Shown: piece by piece, positions 18,498-27,001 of the stretch
Layout: every line of letters starts with the position of its first letter
Numbering within the stretch: the first letter of the stretch is position 1
Source of the DNA: Candidatus Methylomicrobium oryzae
Lineage (GTDB): Bacteria > Pseudomonadota > Gammaproteobacteria > Methylococcales > Methylomonadaceae
Length of the DNA: 64,000 nucleotides
Assembly: GCF_016745425.1 (NCBI RefSeq)
Contig: NZ_JAERVK010000004.1
Coordinates: forward strand, 157,721 to 221,720
Direction of reading: 5' to 3'
Translations under genes and position numbers: made by a program
The notes under the pieces: generated by a model
The model's database searches: none
The model's input: only the letters and a program-made list of their open reading frames with translations
What the model was told of the DNA's origin: nothing

Positions 18498-18731
18498 ATG
18501 TTGATTGACTTGAAAAAACTTGCCGTCGGCGATCTGGCGAAAATCGTCGGCTTCGACAAAGCGGGCAAAGCCTACCGCAAGCGTCTCTTGGCTATGGGAC
18601 TGACGCCGGGCACCGAATTCAGCGTGACCCGCTTCGCGCCGATGGGCGATCCCGTCGAGATCCGCCTGCGCGGTTTTTCTCTCACCTTGCGTAAAGACGA
18701 AGCCGCGGTCCTGCAAATCGAGAAGCTCTGA
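18498..18731 (+). CDS. feoA: Ferrous iron transport protein A
   Basis: 77 residues, SH3-like FeoA fold: LAKIVGFDKAGKAYRKRLLAMGLTPGTEF and GDPVEIRLRGFSLTLRKDEA. FeoA is a small cytoplasmic partner needed for FeoB-mediated Fe(II) uptake. Its stop overlaps the feoB start by one base (TGATG), showing translational coupling. A Fur-like site precedes it. Confidence 0.96.
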   Translation: MLIDLKKLAVGDLAKIVGFDKAGKAYRKRLLAMGLTPGTEFSVTRFAPMGDPVEIRLRGFSLTLRKDEAAVLQIEKL

Positions 18732-21049
18732 TGGCCGCCGATTTCACGGTCGGCGTGGTCGGCAATCCCAATTGCGGCAAGACCACTCTTTTCAATGCGC
18801 TGACCGGCGCCAAACAGCACGTCGGCAACTGGCCCGGCGTCACGGTTGAAAAAAAGACCGGCGAGTATTCCTTTGAAGGCAAAACGGTCGCACTGGTCGA
18901 CCTGCCCGGCACTTATTCCCTCGAAGCCTCCGACGATCAGGTTTCCCTCGACGAGAAGGTCGCGCGCGATTTCGTCGCGGCCCAAGAGGCCGACCTGATC
19001 GTGAACATCGTCGATGCCTCCAGCATCGAGCGCCATCTGTATTTGACTTCGCAGCTGATCGAGATGCGCACGCCGATGATCCTGGTGTTGAACATGATGG
19101 ATGCGGTCAAGCAGCGGGGCATCAGGATCGACATTCCCTATCTTGCCGAACGGCTCGGCTGTCCGGTCGTGCCGATCGTCGCCTCGACCAAGCAAGGCAT
19201 CGGCGCGCTCAAGAAAGCAATCAATCAGGCCGCTCTCGCCAAGCCGACCCCCAATCTGAATATCGATTATGCGCCCGCGCTGGAACAGGCCATCGCCGAA
19301 CTCGCGCCGCAGCTTGCCGATGCCGCGGCGCGGCAGCGTTGCGATTTGCGCTGGTTAAGTATGCGCCTGCTCGAAGACGACACGCTGGCGCAGAAAATCG
19401 CCGGACCTTCGGTTGTCGAAGCGGTCAAAGCCCTGCAGCGCCGCATCGAACAGGAAACCGACGACGAAATCGACATCCTGGCCGCCGACGCGCGCTACGG
19501 CTTCGTGAACGACCTCACGCAAGCGGCGGTCTGCAAACAAAACGAAGTCAGCCGCCATACGTCCGAACGAATCGATGGCATCGTGTTGAACCGCTTCCTG
19601 GGCATTCCGATCTTTCTGCTGGTGATGTACGCGATGTTCATGTTCACGATCAACATCGGCAGCGCGTTCGTCGACTTTTTCGACCAAGCGGCCGCGGCGC
19701 TGCTCGTCGACGGCCTGGGACGGGTCTTGTCCGATTGGGGCCTGCCCGAATGGCTGACCGTGCTGGTTACCCGAGGTATCGGCGGCGGCATGCAGGTCGT
19801 CGCGACTTTCATCCCGATCGTCGGCTTCCTGTTCCTGTTTTTGTCCGCGCTGGAAGATTCGGGCTACATGGCCCGGGCCGCGTTCGTAATGGACCGTTTC
19901 ATGCGGATGATCGGCCTGCCCGGTAAATCGTTCGTACCGATGATCGTCGGCTTCGGCTGTAACGTGCCCGCGATTATGGCGACCCGGACGCTCGAAAACC
20001 CGCGCGACCGGATTTTGACCAACCTGATGAACCCGTTCATGTCCTGCGGCGCACGGCTACCGGTCTACGCGCTGTTCGCGGCCGCGTTTTTTCCGGTCAA
20101 CGGCCAGAATCTGGTCTTCGGCTTGTATCTGTTCGGCATCGGCGTTGCCGTACTGACCGGCCTGATCATGCGCCATACCCTATTCAAGGGCGAATCGTCG
20201 CCGTTCATCATGGAACTGCCGGTCTATCACCTCCCTACCCTGCACGGTGTTTTGATCCGCACCTGGGACCGGCTCAAGTCGTTCCTGTTCAACGCCGGCA
20301 AGGTCATCGTGCCGATGGTGCTGGTGCTGAACTTTTTGAATGCGCTGGGCACCGACGGCAGCTTCGACCGCGAAAACAGCGACAAATCGGTCCTGAGCGA
20401 AATCGGCCGCGGCTTGACGCCCGCCTTCGCGCCGATGGGCATCCATAACGATAACTGGCCCGCGACGGTCGGCATCTTTACCGGCGTACTGGCCAAAGAA
20501 GCGGTCGTCGGCACCCTGAATGCATTGTACAGCCAAATGAACGCAGGCTCTGCGGCGGCCGAAACCGAGGCTTTCGACCTGAAAGACGCCCTGGTTGCCG
20601 CGCTGCAAACCATTCCCGAAAACCTGGCCGGCGTCGCCAAGAACGTGTTCGACCCCCTGGGCCTGAACATCGAAACCGCCAGCAGCGAACTGGAAGTCGA
20701 AACCGCCGCCTATGCGGCGATGCGGCAAAGCTTCGACGGCCAGGCCGGCGCCTTCGCCTACCTGCTGTTCATCCTGCTGTATGCGCCCTGCGTCGCCGCC
20801 ACCGCTGCGATTTACCGCGAAACGAACCGGGGCTGGACCGTTTTCGTCGTACTCTGGACTACCAGCCTCGCCTACATGACCGCGACAGTTTTTTATCAAG
20901 CGATGACATTCGGCCATCACCCGGCAAACTCGCTGGCCTGGATCTTAGGCCTACTTGCCGTCTTTGCCTGCGTGATTGGAGGATTATGGCGGTACGGCAG
21001 ACAGTCCGGTCCGCCCCTAGACAAAGGAGCCGCCGTTGATCCTGTCTGA
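18731..21049 (+). CDS. feoB: Ferrous iron transporter FeoB
   Basis: 772 residues. FeoB takes up Fe(II) across the inner membrane using a cytoplasmic G domain. Visible: G1 GNPNCGKTTLFNALTG (about 12), G3 DLPGTYSL (about 57), G4 LNMMD (about 120), then Gate and core membrane segments from about residue 285 (FLLVMYAMFMFTINIGSAFVDFF), with FGCNVPAIMATRT and MSCGARLPVYALFAAAFF. The length is normal for proteobacterial FeoB. Middle gene of feoABC. Confidence 0.97.
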   Translation: MAADFTVGVVGNPNCGKTTLFNALTGAKQHVGNWPGVTVEKKTGEYSFEGKTVALVDLPGTYSLEASDDQVSLDEKVARDFVAAQEADLIVNIVDASSIERHLYLTSQLIEMRTPMILVLNMMDAVKQRGIRIDIPYLAERLGCPVVPIVASTKQGIGALKKAINQAALAKPTPNLNIDYAPALEQAIAELAPQLADAAARQRCDLRWLSMRLLEDDTLAQKIAGPSVVEAVKALQRRIEQETDDEIDILAADARYGFVNDLTQAAVCKQNEVSRHTSERIDGIVLNRFLGIPIFLLVMYAMFMFTINIGSAFVDFFDQAAAALLVDGLGRVLSDWGLPEWLTVLVTRGIGGGMQVVATFIPIVGFLFLFLSALEDSGYMARAAFVMDRFMRMIGLPGKSFVPMIVGFGCNVPAIMATRTLENPRDRILTNLMNPFMSCGARLPVYALFAAAFFPVNGQNLVFGLYLFGIGVAVLTGLIMRHTLFKGESSPFIMELPVYHLPTLHGVLIRTWDRLKSFLFNAGKVIVPMVLVLNFLNALGTDGSFDRENSDKSVLSEIGRGLTPAFAPMGIHNDNWPATVGIFTGVLAKEAVVGTLNALYSQMNAGSAAAETEAFDLKDALVAALQTIPENLAGVAKNVFDPLGLNIETASSELEVETAAYAAMRQSFDGQAGAFAYLLFILLYAPCVAATAAIYRETNRGWTVFVVLWTTSLAYMTATVFYQAMTFGHHPANSLAWILGLLAVFACVIGGLWRYGRQSGPPLDKGAAVDPV

Positions 21050-21263
21050 CCTGCGAAATTACATCAAGGCACAGCGCCGTGTCGCGCTGATCGACTTGGC
21101 CCATCATTTCAACGTCGATCCCGACGCCTTGCGCGGCATGCTCGGCAAATGGATCAGCAAGGGCAACCTCCGCAAACTACCCTCGGGTACAACCTGCGGC
21201 GGCAGCTGCTGCAAATGCGATCCGGCGTCGATTGAGCTTTATGAGTGGGTTGATACCCAATAA
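21036..21263 (+). CDS. feoC: FeoC-like transcriptional regulator
   Basis: 75 residues from a TTG inside the feoB end, with AAAGGAG upstream; it overlaps feoB by 14 bp. A winged-helix N-terminus (LRNYIKAQRRVALIDLAHHFNVDPDALRGMLGKW) is followed by a cysteine-rich turn CGGSCCKC (four Cys), the expected Fe-S ligand region of FeoC. FeoC supports FeoB stability or senses iron and oxygen in enterobacteria. Typical short third gene of the feo operon. Confidence 0.88.
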   Translation: MILSDLRNYIKAQRRVALIDLAHHFNVDPDALRGMLGKWISKGNLRKLPSGTTCGGSCCKCDPASIELYEWVDTQ

Positions 21264-21281
21264 AGAGCAGAATGAAAGCGG

Positions 21282-21362
21282 GTAGGCTGGGTTGAGGAAC
21301 GAAACCCGGCAAGTTCGGACACAGGCTGCGCTGGGTTTCCGCATAGCTCCAACCCAGCCTAC
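21282..21362. repeat. GTAG-type palindromic repeat A, copy 1
   Basis: An 81-bp element bounded by perfect 12-bp inverted ends GTAGGCTGGGTT / AACCCAGCCTAC with inner pairing AAACCC / GGGTTT. A second copy in inverted orientation lies at 47422-47499. The GTAG start is characteristic of REP elements mobilised by RAYT (TnpA-REP) enzymes; no RAYT gene is in the window. Confidence 0.9.
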
Positions 21363-21394
21363 GAGTTAGCGGCTGACTCTCAAATTTGAGGGCC

Positions 21395-21477
21395 GTAGGT
21401 GCGATTAGCGCAGCGTAATCGCACGCATGTGAAATGCCAAATATTCCTCCGATTACGCTATCGCTAATCGGAGCTAC
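21395..21477. repeat. GTAG-type palindromic repeat B
   Basis: An 83-bp element beginning GTAGGTGCGATTAGCG and ending GCTAATCGGAGCTAC. Each half contains its own hairpin (GCGATTAGCG...CGTAATCGC and CGATTACGC...GCTAATCGG), and the outer ends GTAG/CTAC pair. Confidence 0.8.
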
Positions 21478-21513
21478 TTGCTTATCGCGGTCACCTGTTA
21501 GCGTCTCAGGGCC

Positions 21514-21583
21514 GTAGGATGCGCTGAACGAAGTGAAGCGCATCAATCGCGGAAGATGGACCTCTTTCGTTAGCCTAACCTAC
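21514..21583. repeat. GTAG-type palindromic repeat C
   Basis: Starts GTAGGATGCGCTGAACG, carries an inner hairpin GCGCT...AGCGC, and ends TAACCTAC. The two ends pair as GTAGG/CCTAC around a 70-bp element. Confidence 0.65.
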
Positions 21584-21618
21584 ACTTTTTTCAATTTCTT
21601 TTGCGAATGGTCAAACGC

Positions 21619-21683
21619 GTAGGACGGTGGCCGCCAGGCGGTCCGCCAGCCTACGGCGGAACCGCTGGCGCGTTCCGCCTTAC
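21619..21683. repeat. GTAG-type palindromic repeat D
   Basis: Starts GTAGGACGGTGGCCGCC and is rich in GGCGG/CCGCC inverted pairs. It ends CGCCTTAC, so it overlaps the stop codon of the neighbouring minus-strand gene at 21680-21682. Confidence 0.6.
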
Positions 21684-22063
21684 GGATCCGGATTTTCAGT
21701 TTTGAATAACTCGGCGGCAAGCTCGATCTGGTCGTGAAATTGGGGAATCGCGGGAATATTCCAGGATTTTCCAGCGATCCGGGAGAACAGATTGTTCAGC
21801 CACGGCCGGTTCGACCGGGCCTGATGAATGATCAATCGATGAGATTCCTTATCACTTTCGATCGCAAAATCCTCCAGCCAGACCTCGATCGGCTCCGATT
21901 CGCCGTACAGCGTGCCCTGGAGGTAGGCCTGGCGCGTGTCGAGATCGAAACGAAACGCCGATAATTCGGCAATACCCTTGAGAATGAAATTGGCCGCCCA
22001 TCTCACGACGATGTCCGGCGTCAATTTGATTGCGATTTTCACCAAGCTGCTTTTAAAGCTCAT
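21680..22063 (-). CDS. Hypothetical protein
   Basis: 127 residues from the ATG at 22063, with GAGG 6 bases upstream. The sequence begins MSFKSSLVKIAIKLTPDIVV and contains AELSAFRFDLDTRQAYLQGTLYGESEPIEVWLEDF, a beta-rich stretch. I do not recognise the family. Codon use looks like the neighbours. The stop codon falls inside palindromic repeat D, so the repeat supplies the gene's 3' end. It is 36 bp downstream of a Uma2 gene on the same strand, so the two may be cotranscribed. Confidence 0.65.
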   Translation of the reverse strand: MSFKSSLVKIAIKLTPDIVVRWAANFILKGIAELSAFRFDLDTRQAYLQGTLYGESEPIEVWLEDFAIESDKESHRLIIHQARSNRPWLNNLFSRIAGKSWNIPAIPQFHDQIELAAELFKTENPDP

Positions 22064-22099
22064 GATCAACCTCGATCCGATGAAAAGAAAAATTCGGTT

Positions 22100-22696
22100 T
22101 TAAGCATTCTGTTGTTTTTCTTGCCTGAACTCGTTCATATCGGCGTTATCCACGCGGTCGTAGATTTCTTCGACCGTCAGCTTCAAGCCAATCGATTCGA
22201 ACGGAACCGAATCGTCCAGAAAATAATATTCGGGCAGCCAATGCCTGTTCCGGCGCAGTACTTGGACGGAAACGAAATCCGGCTCGATCAGGACATACTC
22301 CTGTAATGACGGCAGGTTGATGTAGCGTAAAAGTTTCACCGCCGTATCGGTTTTTCGGGTTGACTTCGACAACACTTCGACGATCAGCACCGGGTTTTCG
22401 GAAAACATGTCCGAACCGCTCATTTTACTGCAATCGACGACGACATCCGGGTAAACATAGTCCTTGCCGAGCCGGACTTTCATGTCGGCCATAAAAGGCG
22501 TACACGGCTTTCTTTCCAGGTGATTGCCGAATTTTCGGAATACATTGCCGGCTATGCAGTTATGGTTATAGCCGGCACCGGCCATTGCATAAGCCTGGCC
22601 GTCGAGATACTCGCGCTTGAAATCGGAAGTCAATTCCGATTTCAGATACTCTTCCTCGGTCAGATAAATGACTTCGTGCGGATTCTGTAAGGCCAT
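22100..22696 (-). CDS. Uma2 family (DUF820) putative endonuclease
   Basis: 198 residues from the ATG at 22696 with AGGAG upstream. Family features: YLDGQAYAMAGAGYNHN, VYPDVVVDCSK (PD-(D/E)XK-type acid), PVLIVEVLSKSTRKTD (E-x-lysine region) and LQEYVLIEPD. Uma2 proteins have a PD-(D/E)XK nuclease fold and are numerous in cyanobacteria and some proteobacteria; their role is unclear. A second family member is at 49503-50069. Confidence 0.88.
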   Translation of the reverse strand: MALQNPHEVIYLTEEEYLKSELTSDFKREYLDGQAYAMAGAGYNHNCIAGNVFRKFGNHLERKPCTPFMADMKVRLGKDYVYPDVVVDCSKMSGSDMFSENPVLIVEVLSKSTRKTDTAVKLLRYINLPSLQEYVLIEPDFVSVQVLRRNRHWLPEYYFLDDSVPFESIGLKLTVEEIYDRVDNADMNEFRQEKQQNA

Positions 22697-22809
22697 GATC
22701 CGATCTCCTGATTCGTTTACTTCCGGCATTATAATACCGTCTGCCGGCATCAAACCATCCAGCCGCCGGGCAAACCCCCATCGAACCTCTCGAATGTGAC
22801 GATAACCGC

Positions 22810-23490
22810 ATGGCAACCGTTCAAATTACAGCCGACGACCGCGAACACCCATCCGGCGTCATCGAAGCCCTTCGAAAGCATGACGGAGCCGAGGTTTCGG
22901 TGCGCCGCCTGCCTTTGGGCGATTATCTGCTGGATGGAAGGCTTCTCTTCGAGCGCAAGACATGGCGCGATTTCGCCGTTTCGCTGAAAGACGGCCGTTT
23001 GTTCGAACAAGGTCTTCGCCTCGCCGCATCGCCGCTGCTCAAGGCCATGATCATCGAAGGGCGCTCAAACGATCTGGCCGAAAGCGGCATGCGGCGCGAG
23101 GCTGTGCAAGGGGCGCTGATCAGCCTCAATCTTTTTCTCGGCATCCCCTTGCTGCGTTCCATCGACGCTGAAGAAAGCGCGAGACTGATGCTCTATGCCG
23201 CCCGCCAGTTCGATCACATTGCCCGGCAGACACCGCCCCGCTTATTCAAAGGCAAACGCCCCAAAGGCAAGCGCAAAATCCAAATGCGGATACTCCAATC
23301 GCTTCCCGGAATAGGCCCGCACATTGCCCATAACCTGCTGGAACAGTTTGGCAGCATCGAAGCCGTTCTCTCGGCCGACGAGCAAGCCTTGGCGAGTGTG
23401 GCCGGCATAGGCGCAGGACGGGCTAAATCGATTCGCTGGGCTGTCGGCGAACAATGGGCGTCTTATTCCCTATTCAGCACAGATGAATAA
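22810..23490 (+). CDS. ERCC4/XPF-type nuclease with C-terminal helix-hairpin-helix
   Basis: 226 residues. The N-terminal ERCC4 domain shows TADDREHPSG, PLGDYLLDGRLLFERKTWRDFAVSLKDGR, the GDY and ERK..D motifs of XPF/Mus81 nucleases. The C-terminus has two helix-hairpin-helix segments (LQSLPGIGPHIAHNLLEQFGS and LASVAGIGAGRAKSIRW), as in archaeal XPF. There is no helicase domain. Such proteins cleave branched or flap DNA in archaea and eukaryotes. It is divergent from the Uma2 gene (113 bp). Probably a DNA repair nuclease. Confidence 0.9.
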   Translation: MATVQITADDREHPSGVIEALRKHDGAEVSVRRLPLGDYLLDGRLLFERKTWRDFAVSLKDGRLFEQGLRLAASPLLKAMIIEGRSNDLAESGMRREAVQGALISLNLFLGIPLLRSIDAEESARLMLYAARQFDHIARQTPPRLFKGKRPKGKRKIQMRILQSLPGIGPHIAHNLLEQFGSIEAVLSADEQALASVAGIGAGRAKSIRWAVGEQWASYSLFSTDE

Positions 23491-23512
23491 TATCAAATGC
23501 GCTTTTTTCGCT

Positions 23513-24853
23513 TCATCGAGGCAAGGTTTCTTTATCCATGCGCTCGGTCAATGCACGGAGTTCGGCGGCGACCTGCACCGGATACGCCGCCGCATCGCTC
23601 AATGTCCGCAAACCCGCCGGCAAACGGCTTAATTGATCTTTCGCGTACTCCCTGATTTGGACGAGCGACGGCAGAGGCTCGACCCGTGCGCCGCTGCGCA
23701 TGACTTCCTTGAGCAACGGCCGGCCCGCACAAGGGATTTCGGCCAGCGTAATCGTATCGCCGGCCAGCAACCCGTCGGCATCGAACCGGCGGTACACCTG
23801 TTTTACACCGGGCCAGGTCGCCTTGCCTTCGGAACGCTTCCGGCGCGGAATGCCGGCGTACTCCTGCAGCTTGTAAGCGCAATCCAGATAAGGCGCATCT
23901 TCGGAAGTATCCAGCCGGGTGCCGATGCCGTAACCGTCGATCGGCGCATCGGCCGCCTGCAAGCGGGCGAGCGTATATTCATCGATATTACCGCTGGCAA
24001 AGATGGTCGTATCGGTCAGGCCGCCCGCATCGAGTATCCGGCGCACCTTGTGGGCGTGGCCCGCCAGATCGCCGCTGTCGAGCCGCACGCCTTTGATCGG
24101 GATGTTCAAGGATTTGAGCCGGGAAGCCAGCTCGACGGCCTTTTGCGCGCCGCCTTCGGTATCGTAGGTATCGATCAGCAACACCGTATTGTCCGGATTG
24201 GCCCTGGCGAAATGCTCGAAAGCCTCGCTCTCGCTCCGATGCGCCTGCACAAAGGAATGCGCCATCGTACCGAATATCGGAATGCCGAACCGGCGGCCGG
24301 CGCCGAGGGTCGCAGTGCCGCTGAAACCGACCAGATACGCCGCCCTGGCCGCAAAGAGCCCGGCCTCGCCGCCGTGCGCGCGGCGGAAGCCGAATTCGAC
24401 CAGCGTCTTGCCCGGCGCCGTCAAAACCGAACGGGCCGCTTTCGATGCGATCAGCGTCTGAAAATGCACGATATTGATCAGCCGGCTTTCGACGAACTGC
24501 GCTTCGGGCATCGGCGCGGTCACCCGCAGGATCGGCTCGTCCGGAAAAAACACGGTGCCTTCCGGCATCGCATGCACGTCGCCGGTAAAGCGGAAACGCC
24601 GGAGCCGCTGCAAAAACTCCGCCTTGAAAAACCCGGTGCCGCTCAGCCAATCCAGGTCGACAGGCGTAAACCGCAAATTCTGGAGATAGTCGACGGCCTG
24701 TTCGAGCCCCGCAGCGACAAGAAACCCGCGGCATGCCGGCAGCTTGCGAACGAACAGCTCGAACACGGCGATATCGTCCATGCGCTGTTGGTGATAGCCC
24801 TGCAGCATCGTCAACTGGTAAAGATCGGCTGACAAGGCCTCGTTCCCGGTCAT
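23513..24853 (-). CDS. pncB: Nicotinate phosphoribosyltransferase
   Basis: 446 residues, starting LSADLYQLTMLQGYHQQ after a short lead. It converts nicotinate and PRPP to nicotinate mononucleotide in NAD salvage. Family motifs: EFGFRRAHGGEAGLFAARAAYLVGFSGT, GTMAHSFVQAH, TVLLIDTYDTEGG, GVRLDSGDLAGHA and GIGTRLDTSEDAPYLDCAYKL. It overlaps pncA by 4 bp (ATGA), consistent with a nicotinamide-to-NaMN operon. Confidence 0.95.
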   Translation of the reverse strand: MTGNEALSADLYQLTMLQGYHQQRMDDIAVFELFVRKLPACRGFLVAAGLEQAVDYLQNLRFTPVDLDWLSGTGFFKAEFLQRLRRFRFTGDVHAMPEGTVFFPDEPILRVTAPMPEAQFVESRLINIVHFQTLIASKAARSVLTAPGKTLVEFGFRRAHGGEAGLFAARAAYLVGFSGTATLGAGRRFGIPIFGTMAHSFVQAHRSESEAFEHFARANPDNTVLLIDTYDTEGGAQKAVELASRLKSLNIPIKGVRLDSGDLAGHAHKVRRILDAGGLTDTTIFASGNIDEYTLARLQAADAPIDGYGIGTRLDTSEDAPYLDCAYKLQEYAGIPRRKRSEGKATWPGVKQVYRRFDADGLLAGDTITLAEIPCAGRPLLKEVMRSGARVEPLPSLVQIREYAKDQLSRLPAGLRTLSDAAAYPVQVAAELRALTERMDKETLPR

Positions 24854-25434
24854 GCCAGACGCCCCTCATCGATCAGAAAGGCGCCATGCCTCCGCATCGT
24901 CTGCAAAGCCTTGTCGCCATCGCCGGCAACGACGTCGACCGCCCGCACCGCATCCTGCAGTAAAAACACCGCATAGCCCCGCTTCAAAGCGTCGAGCACG
25001 GTGTTCAGCACGCAATAGTCGGTCGCCAGACCGGCCACGAACAGCCGCCGGATACCGGCGCGCTCAAGTCTTGCCTGCAAATCGGTATCCTCGAACCCCG
25101 AGTAGCCTTCGCTTTCGCGCCGCACGCCTTTGGAAATCACCTGCACCGCCTCCGGCAATGCCAAAGCCGCCGAAAACTCGGCACCCGGCATGTCCGCCAC
25201 GCAATGCGCCGGCCAGGGCCCGCCTTGATTCCTGAACGAGGCGTGATCGGGAGGATGCCAATCGCGCGTCAAGTAAACGGGATAGCCGAGGGTATGGAAT
25301 TTTTCGATATATCGATTAATGACCGGAAGAATACGATCGCCCTCGGAAACGGCCAGACTGCCTCCGGGTAAAAAATCGTTTTGCACATCGACGACGAGCA
25401 AGGCGTCGCCCGCGGTAACGCGTTCGGTTCTCAT
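24850..25434 (-). CDS. pncA: Nicotinamidase (isochorismatase family)
   Basis: 194 residues. It deamidates nicotinamide to nicotinate. The catalytic triad is visible as D in VVDVQNDFLPGG, K in VISKGVRRESEGYSGF and C in GLATDYCVLNT; metal ligands lie in TRDWHPPDHASF. It is upstream of and overlaps pncB, which takes its product. Confidence 0.95.
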   Translation of the reverse strand: MRTERVTAGDALLVVDVQNDFLPGGSLAVSEGDRILPVINRYIEKFHTLGYPVYLTRDWHPPDHASFRNQGGPWPAHCVADMPGAEFSAALALPEAVQVISKGVRRESEGYSGFEDTDLQARLERAGIRRLFVAGLATDYCVLNTVLDALKRGYAVFLLQDAVRAVDVVAGDGDKALQTMRRHGAFLIDEGRLA

Positions 25435-25843
25435 GCCCCAAACCCGGCAATCTCGCTGCCGGCGCGGAACAGGTTATGGATCCGGATAAACATATGCCCC
25501 TCCCATTGCGAAAAGCTCGTCTCTTGCGACAAAGCGGGCTTGCGCAAAGTTCTACGCAACGTTACGGCCGGATTGGACATCTCCCGAAAAAACCGTTAGC
25601 CTACCCGTTAATACACTTGCCGCCGCAACCGGGATCGGCTTGCCGACTCACCGAGAAAGATTAACCTTACAAATCAACCGCATCGTGAACCGAGTCAAAT
25701 GAGCCTACCGTACCGCTCATGGCGGCCTTATCTTTACAAAAAAGCCAACGGGTCGCTACAAAAATCGACTCCGTTCAATTCCCTTTTTACTTATCCGGAA
25801 TTTAGCCCATAATTTTATCGTTCGTTTTTGCCTAAATGAGTTC
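25435..25843. other. intergenic region between pncA and the HD-GYP gene
   Basis: About 409 bp between two divergent genes. Both sides need a promoter here. I see no gene, repeat or structured RNA. Confidence 0.6.
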
Positions 25844-26962
25844 ATGATGCAACTTTCGACAAGCCCTAGCGACGCCTCGAAGCCCACCGTGCTGATCGTC
25901 GACGACATGCCCGACAACCTCAGCATGTTGGGAGAACTGCTGCTCGGCGCCGGCTACCGGGTCATCGCCGCGAATTCGGGCCCGGCGGCCCTTCGCCTTG
26001 CCGCTCAGAACCCCCCACCCGATTTGATTCTGCTGGACATTATGATGCCCGGCATGGACGGCTACCAGGTTCTCGACCGTTTATCCGCCGAATCCGCGAC
26101 CCGAAACATTCCGGTGATATTTGTTACCGCCCGGGACGACCCGCAAGACGAAGAACTCGGCCTGGCAAAAGGGGCCGCCGATTACATCACCAAACCGATT
26201 CGGCCGATGCTGGTTCTGGCCAGAATACGCACGCAACTGCAAGCCAAACAAGCGCGAGACTGGCTGAACAGCCGGAATGCCTATCTGGAAGAGGAAGCAT
26301 TACGCTATGCGGTGGAAAAAGAACGCATGCAAACCGTTAGCATACGGGCGCTCGCCCATCTCGCCGAAACCCGCGACCCGGAAACGGGCAACCATATCCT
26401 ACGGACGCAGAGTTATGTCAATTTACTCGCCACGCTGCTGAAAGATCATTCCCGTTTCAAGGAGATACTGACGCCGCACTACATTAAAATGTTGACACTC
26501 TCGGCACCTTTACACGACATCGGCAAGGTCGGCGTGCCCGACGACATTCTCCGCAAGCCCGGCAGCCTGACCCCGGAAGAATGGGAGACCATGAAAACCC
26601 ATACGGTATTGGGGCGCGTCGCGATCGAAAAAGCCGAAACCGACGCCGAAGGTCAGGTCGAATTTTTCAAACTTGCCAAGGAAGTCGCACAATGGCATCA
26701 CGAAAAATGGGACGGGAGCGGCTATCCCGATGGCTTAAAGGGCGAAGCCATCCCCGTTTCCGCCCGCATCATGGCCATCGCCGACGTCTTCGATGCGCTG
26801 ATTTCCCGGAGGATTTACAAGATGTCGGTAATGGTTCACGAAGCCAAGGACACGATTGCCGCCGGCCGCAATATCCATTTCGATCCGGACATAACGGATG
26901 TCTTTCTGGCCAATTTTCAGGAATTCGAAACCATCGCCCATCGCCATTTCGATGATTTGTAG
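25844..26962 (+). CDS. Response regulator with HD-GYP c-di-GMP phosphodiesterase domain
   Basis: 372 residues. Receiver: VDDMPDN, phospho-acceptor D65 (LILLDIMMPGMDGY), switch lysine in ITKPIR. The HD-GYP domain has H224-D225 in APLHDIGKVGVPD and HHEKWDGSGYPDG at 285-297, so all catalytic residues for c-di-GMP hydrolysis appear present. It is followed 39 bp later by the giant hybrid kinase, the likely phosphate donor. ATG at 25847 is an equally good start. Confidence 0.95.
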   Translation: MMQLSTSPSDASKPTVLIVDDMPDNLSMLGELLLGAGYRVIAANSGPAALRLAAQNPPPDLILLDIMMPGMDGYQVLDRLSAESATRNIPVIFVTARDDPQDEELGLAKGAADYITKPIRPMLVLARIRTQLQAKQARDWLNSRNAYLEEEALRYAVEKERMQTVSIRALAHLAETRDPETGNHILRTQSYVNLLATLLKDHSRFKEILTPHYIKMLTLSAPLHDIGKVGVPDDILRKPGSLTPEEWETMKTHTVLGRVAIEKAETDAEGQVEFFKLAKEVAQWHHEKWDGSGYPDGLKGEAIPVSARIMAIADVFDALISRRIYKMSVMVHEAKDTIAAGRNIHFDPDITDVFLANFQEFETIAHRHFDDL

Positions 26963-27001
26963 CCGTCGGCAGGCGCGGAAAGTCTTTCTCGAACAAAACA
27001 G

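Noticed and set aside
23633..24832. 399-codon plus-strand frame opposite pncB
   Set aside because: Shadow of the strongly conserved pncB; no domain recognisable.
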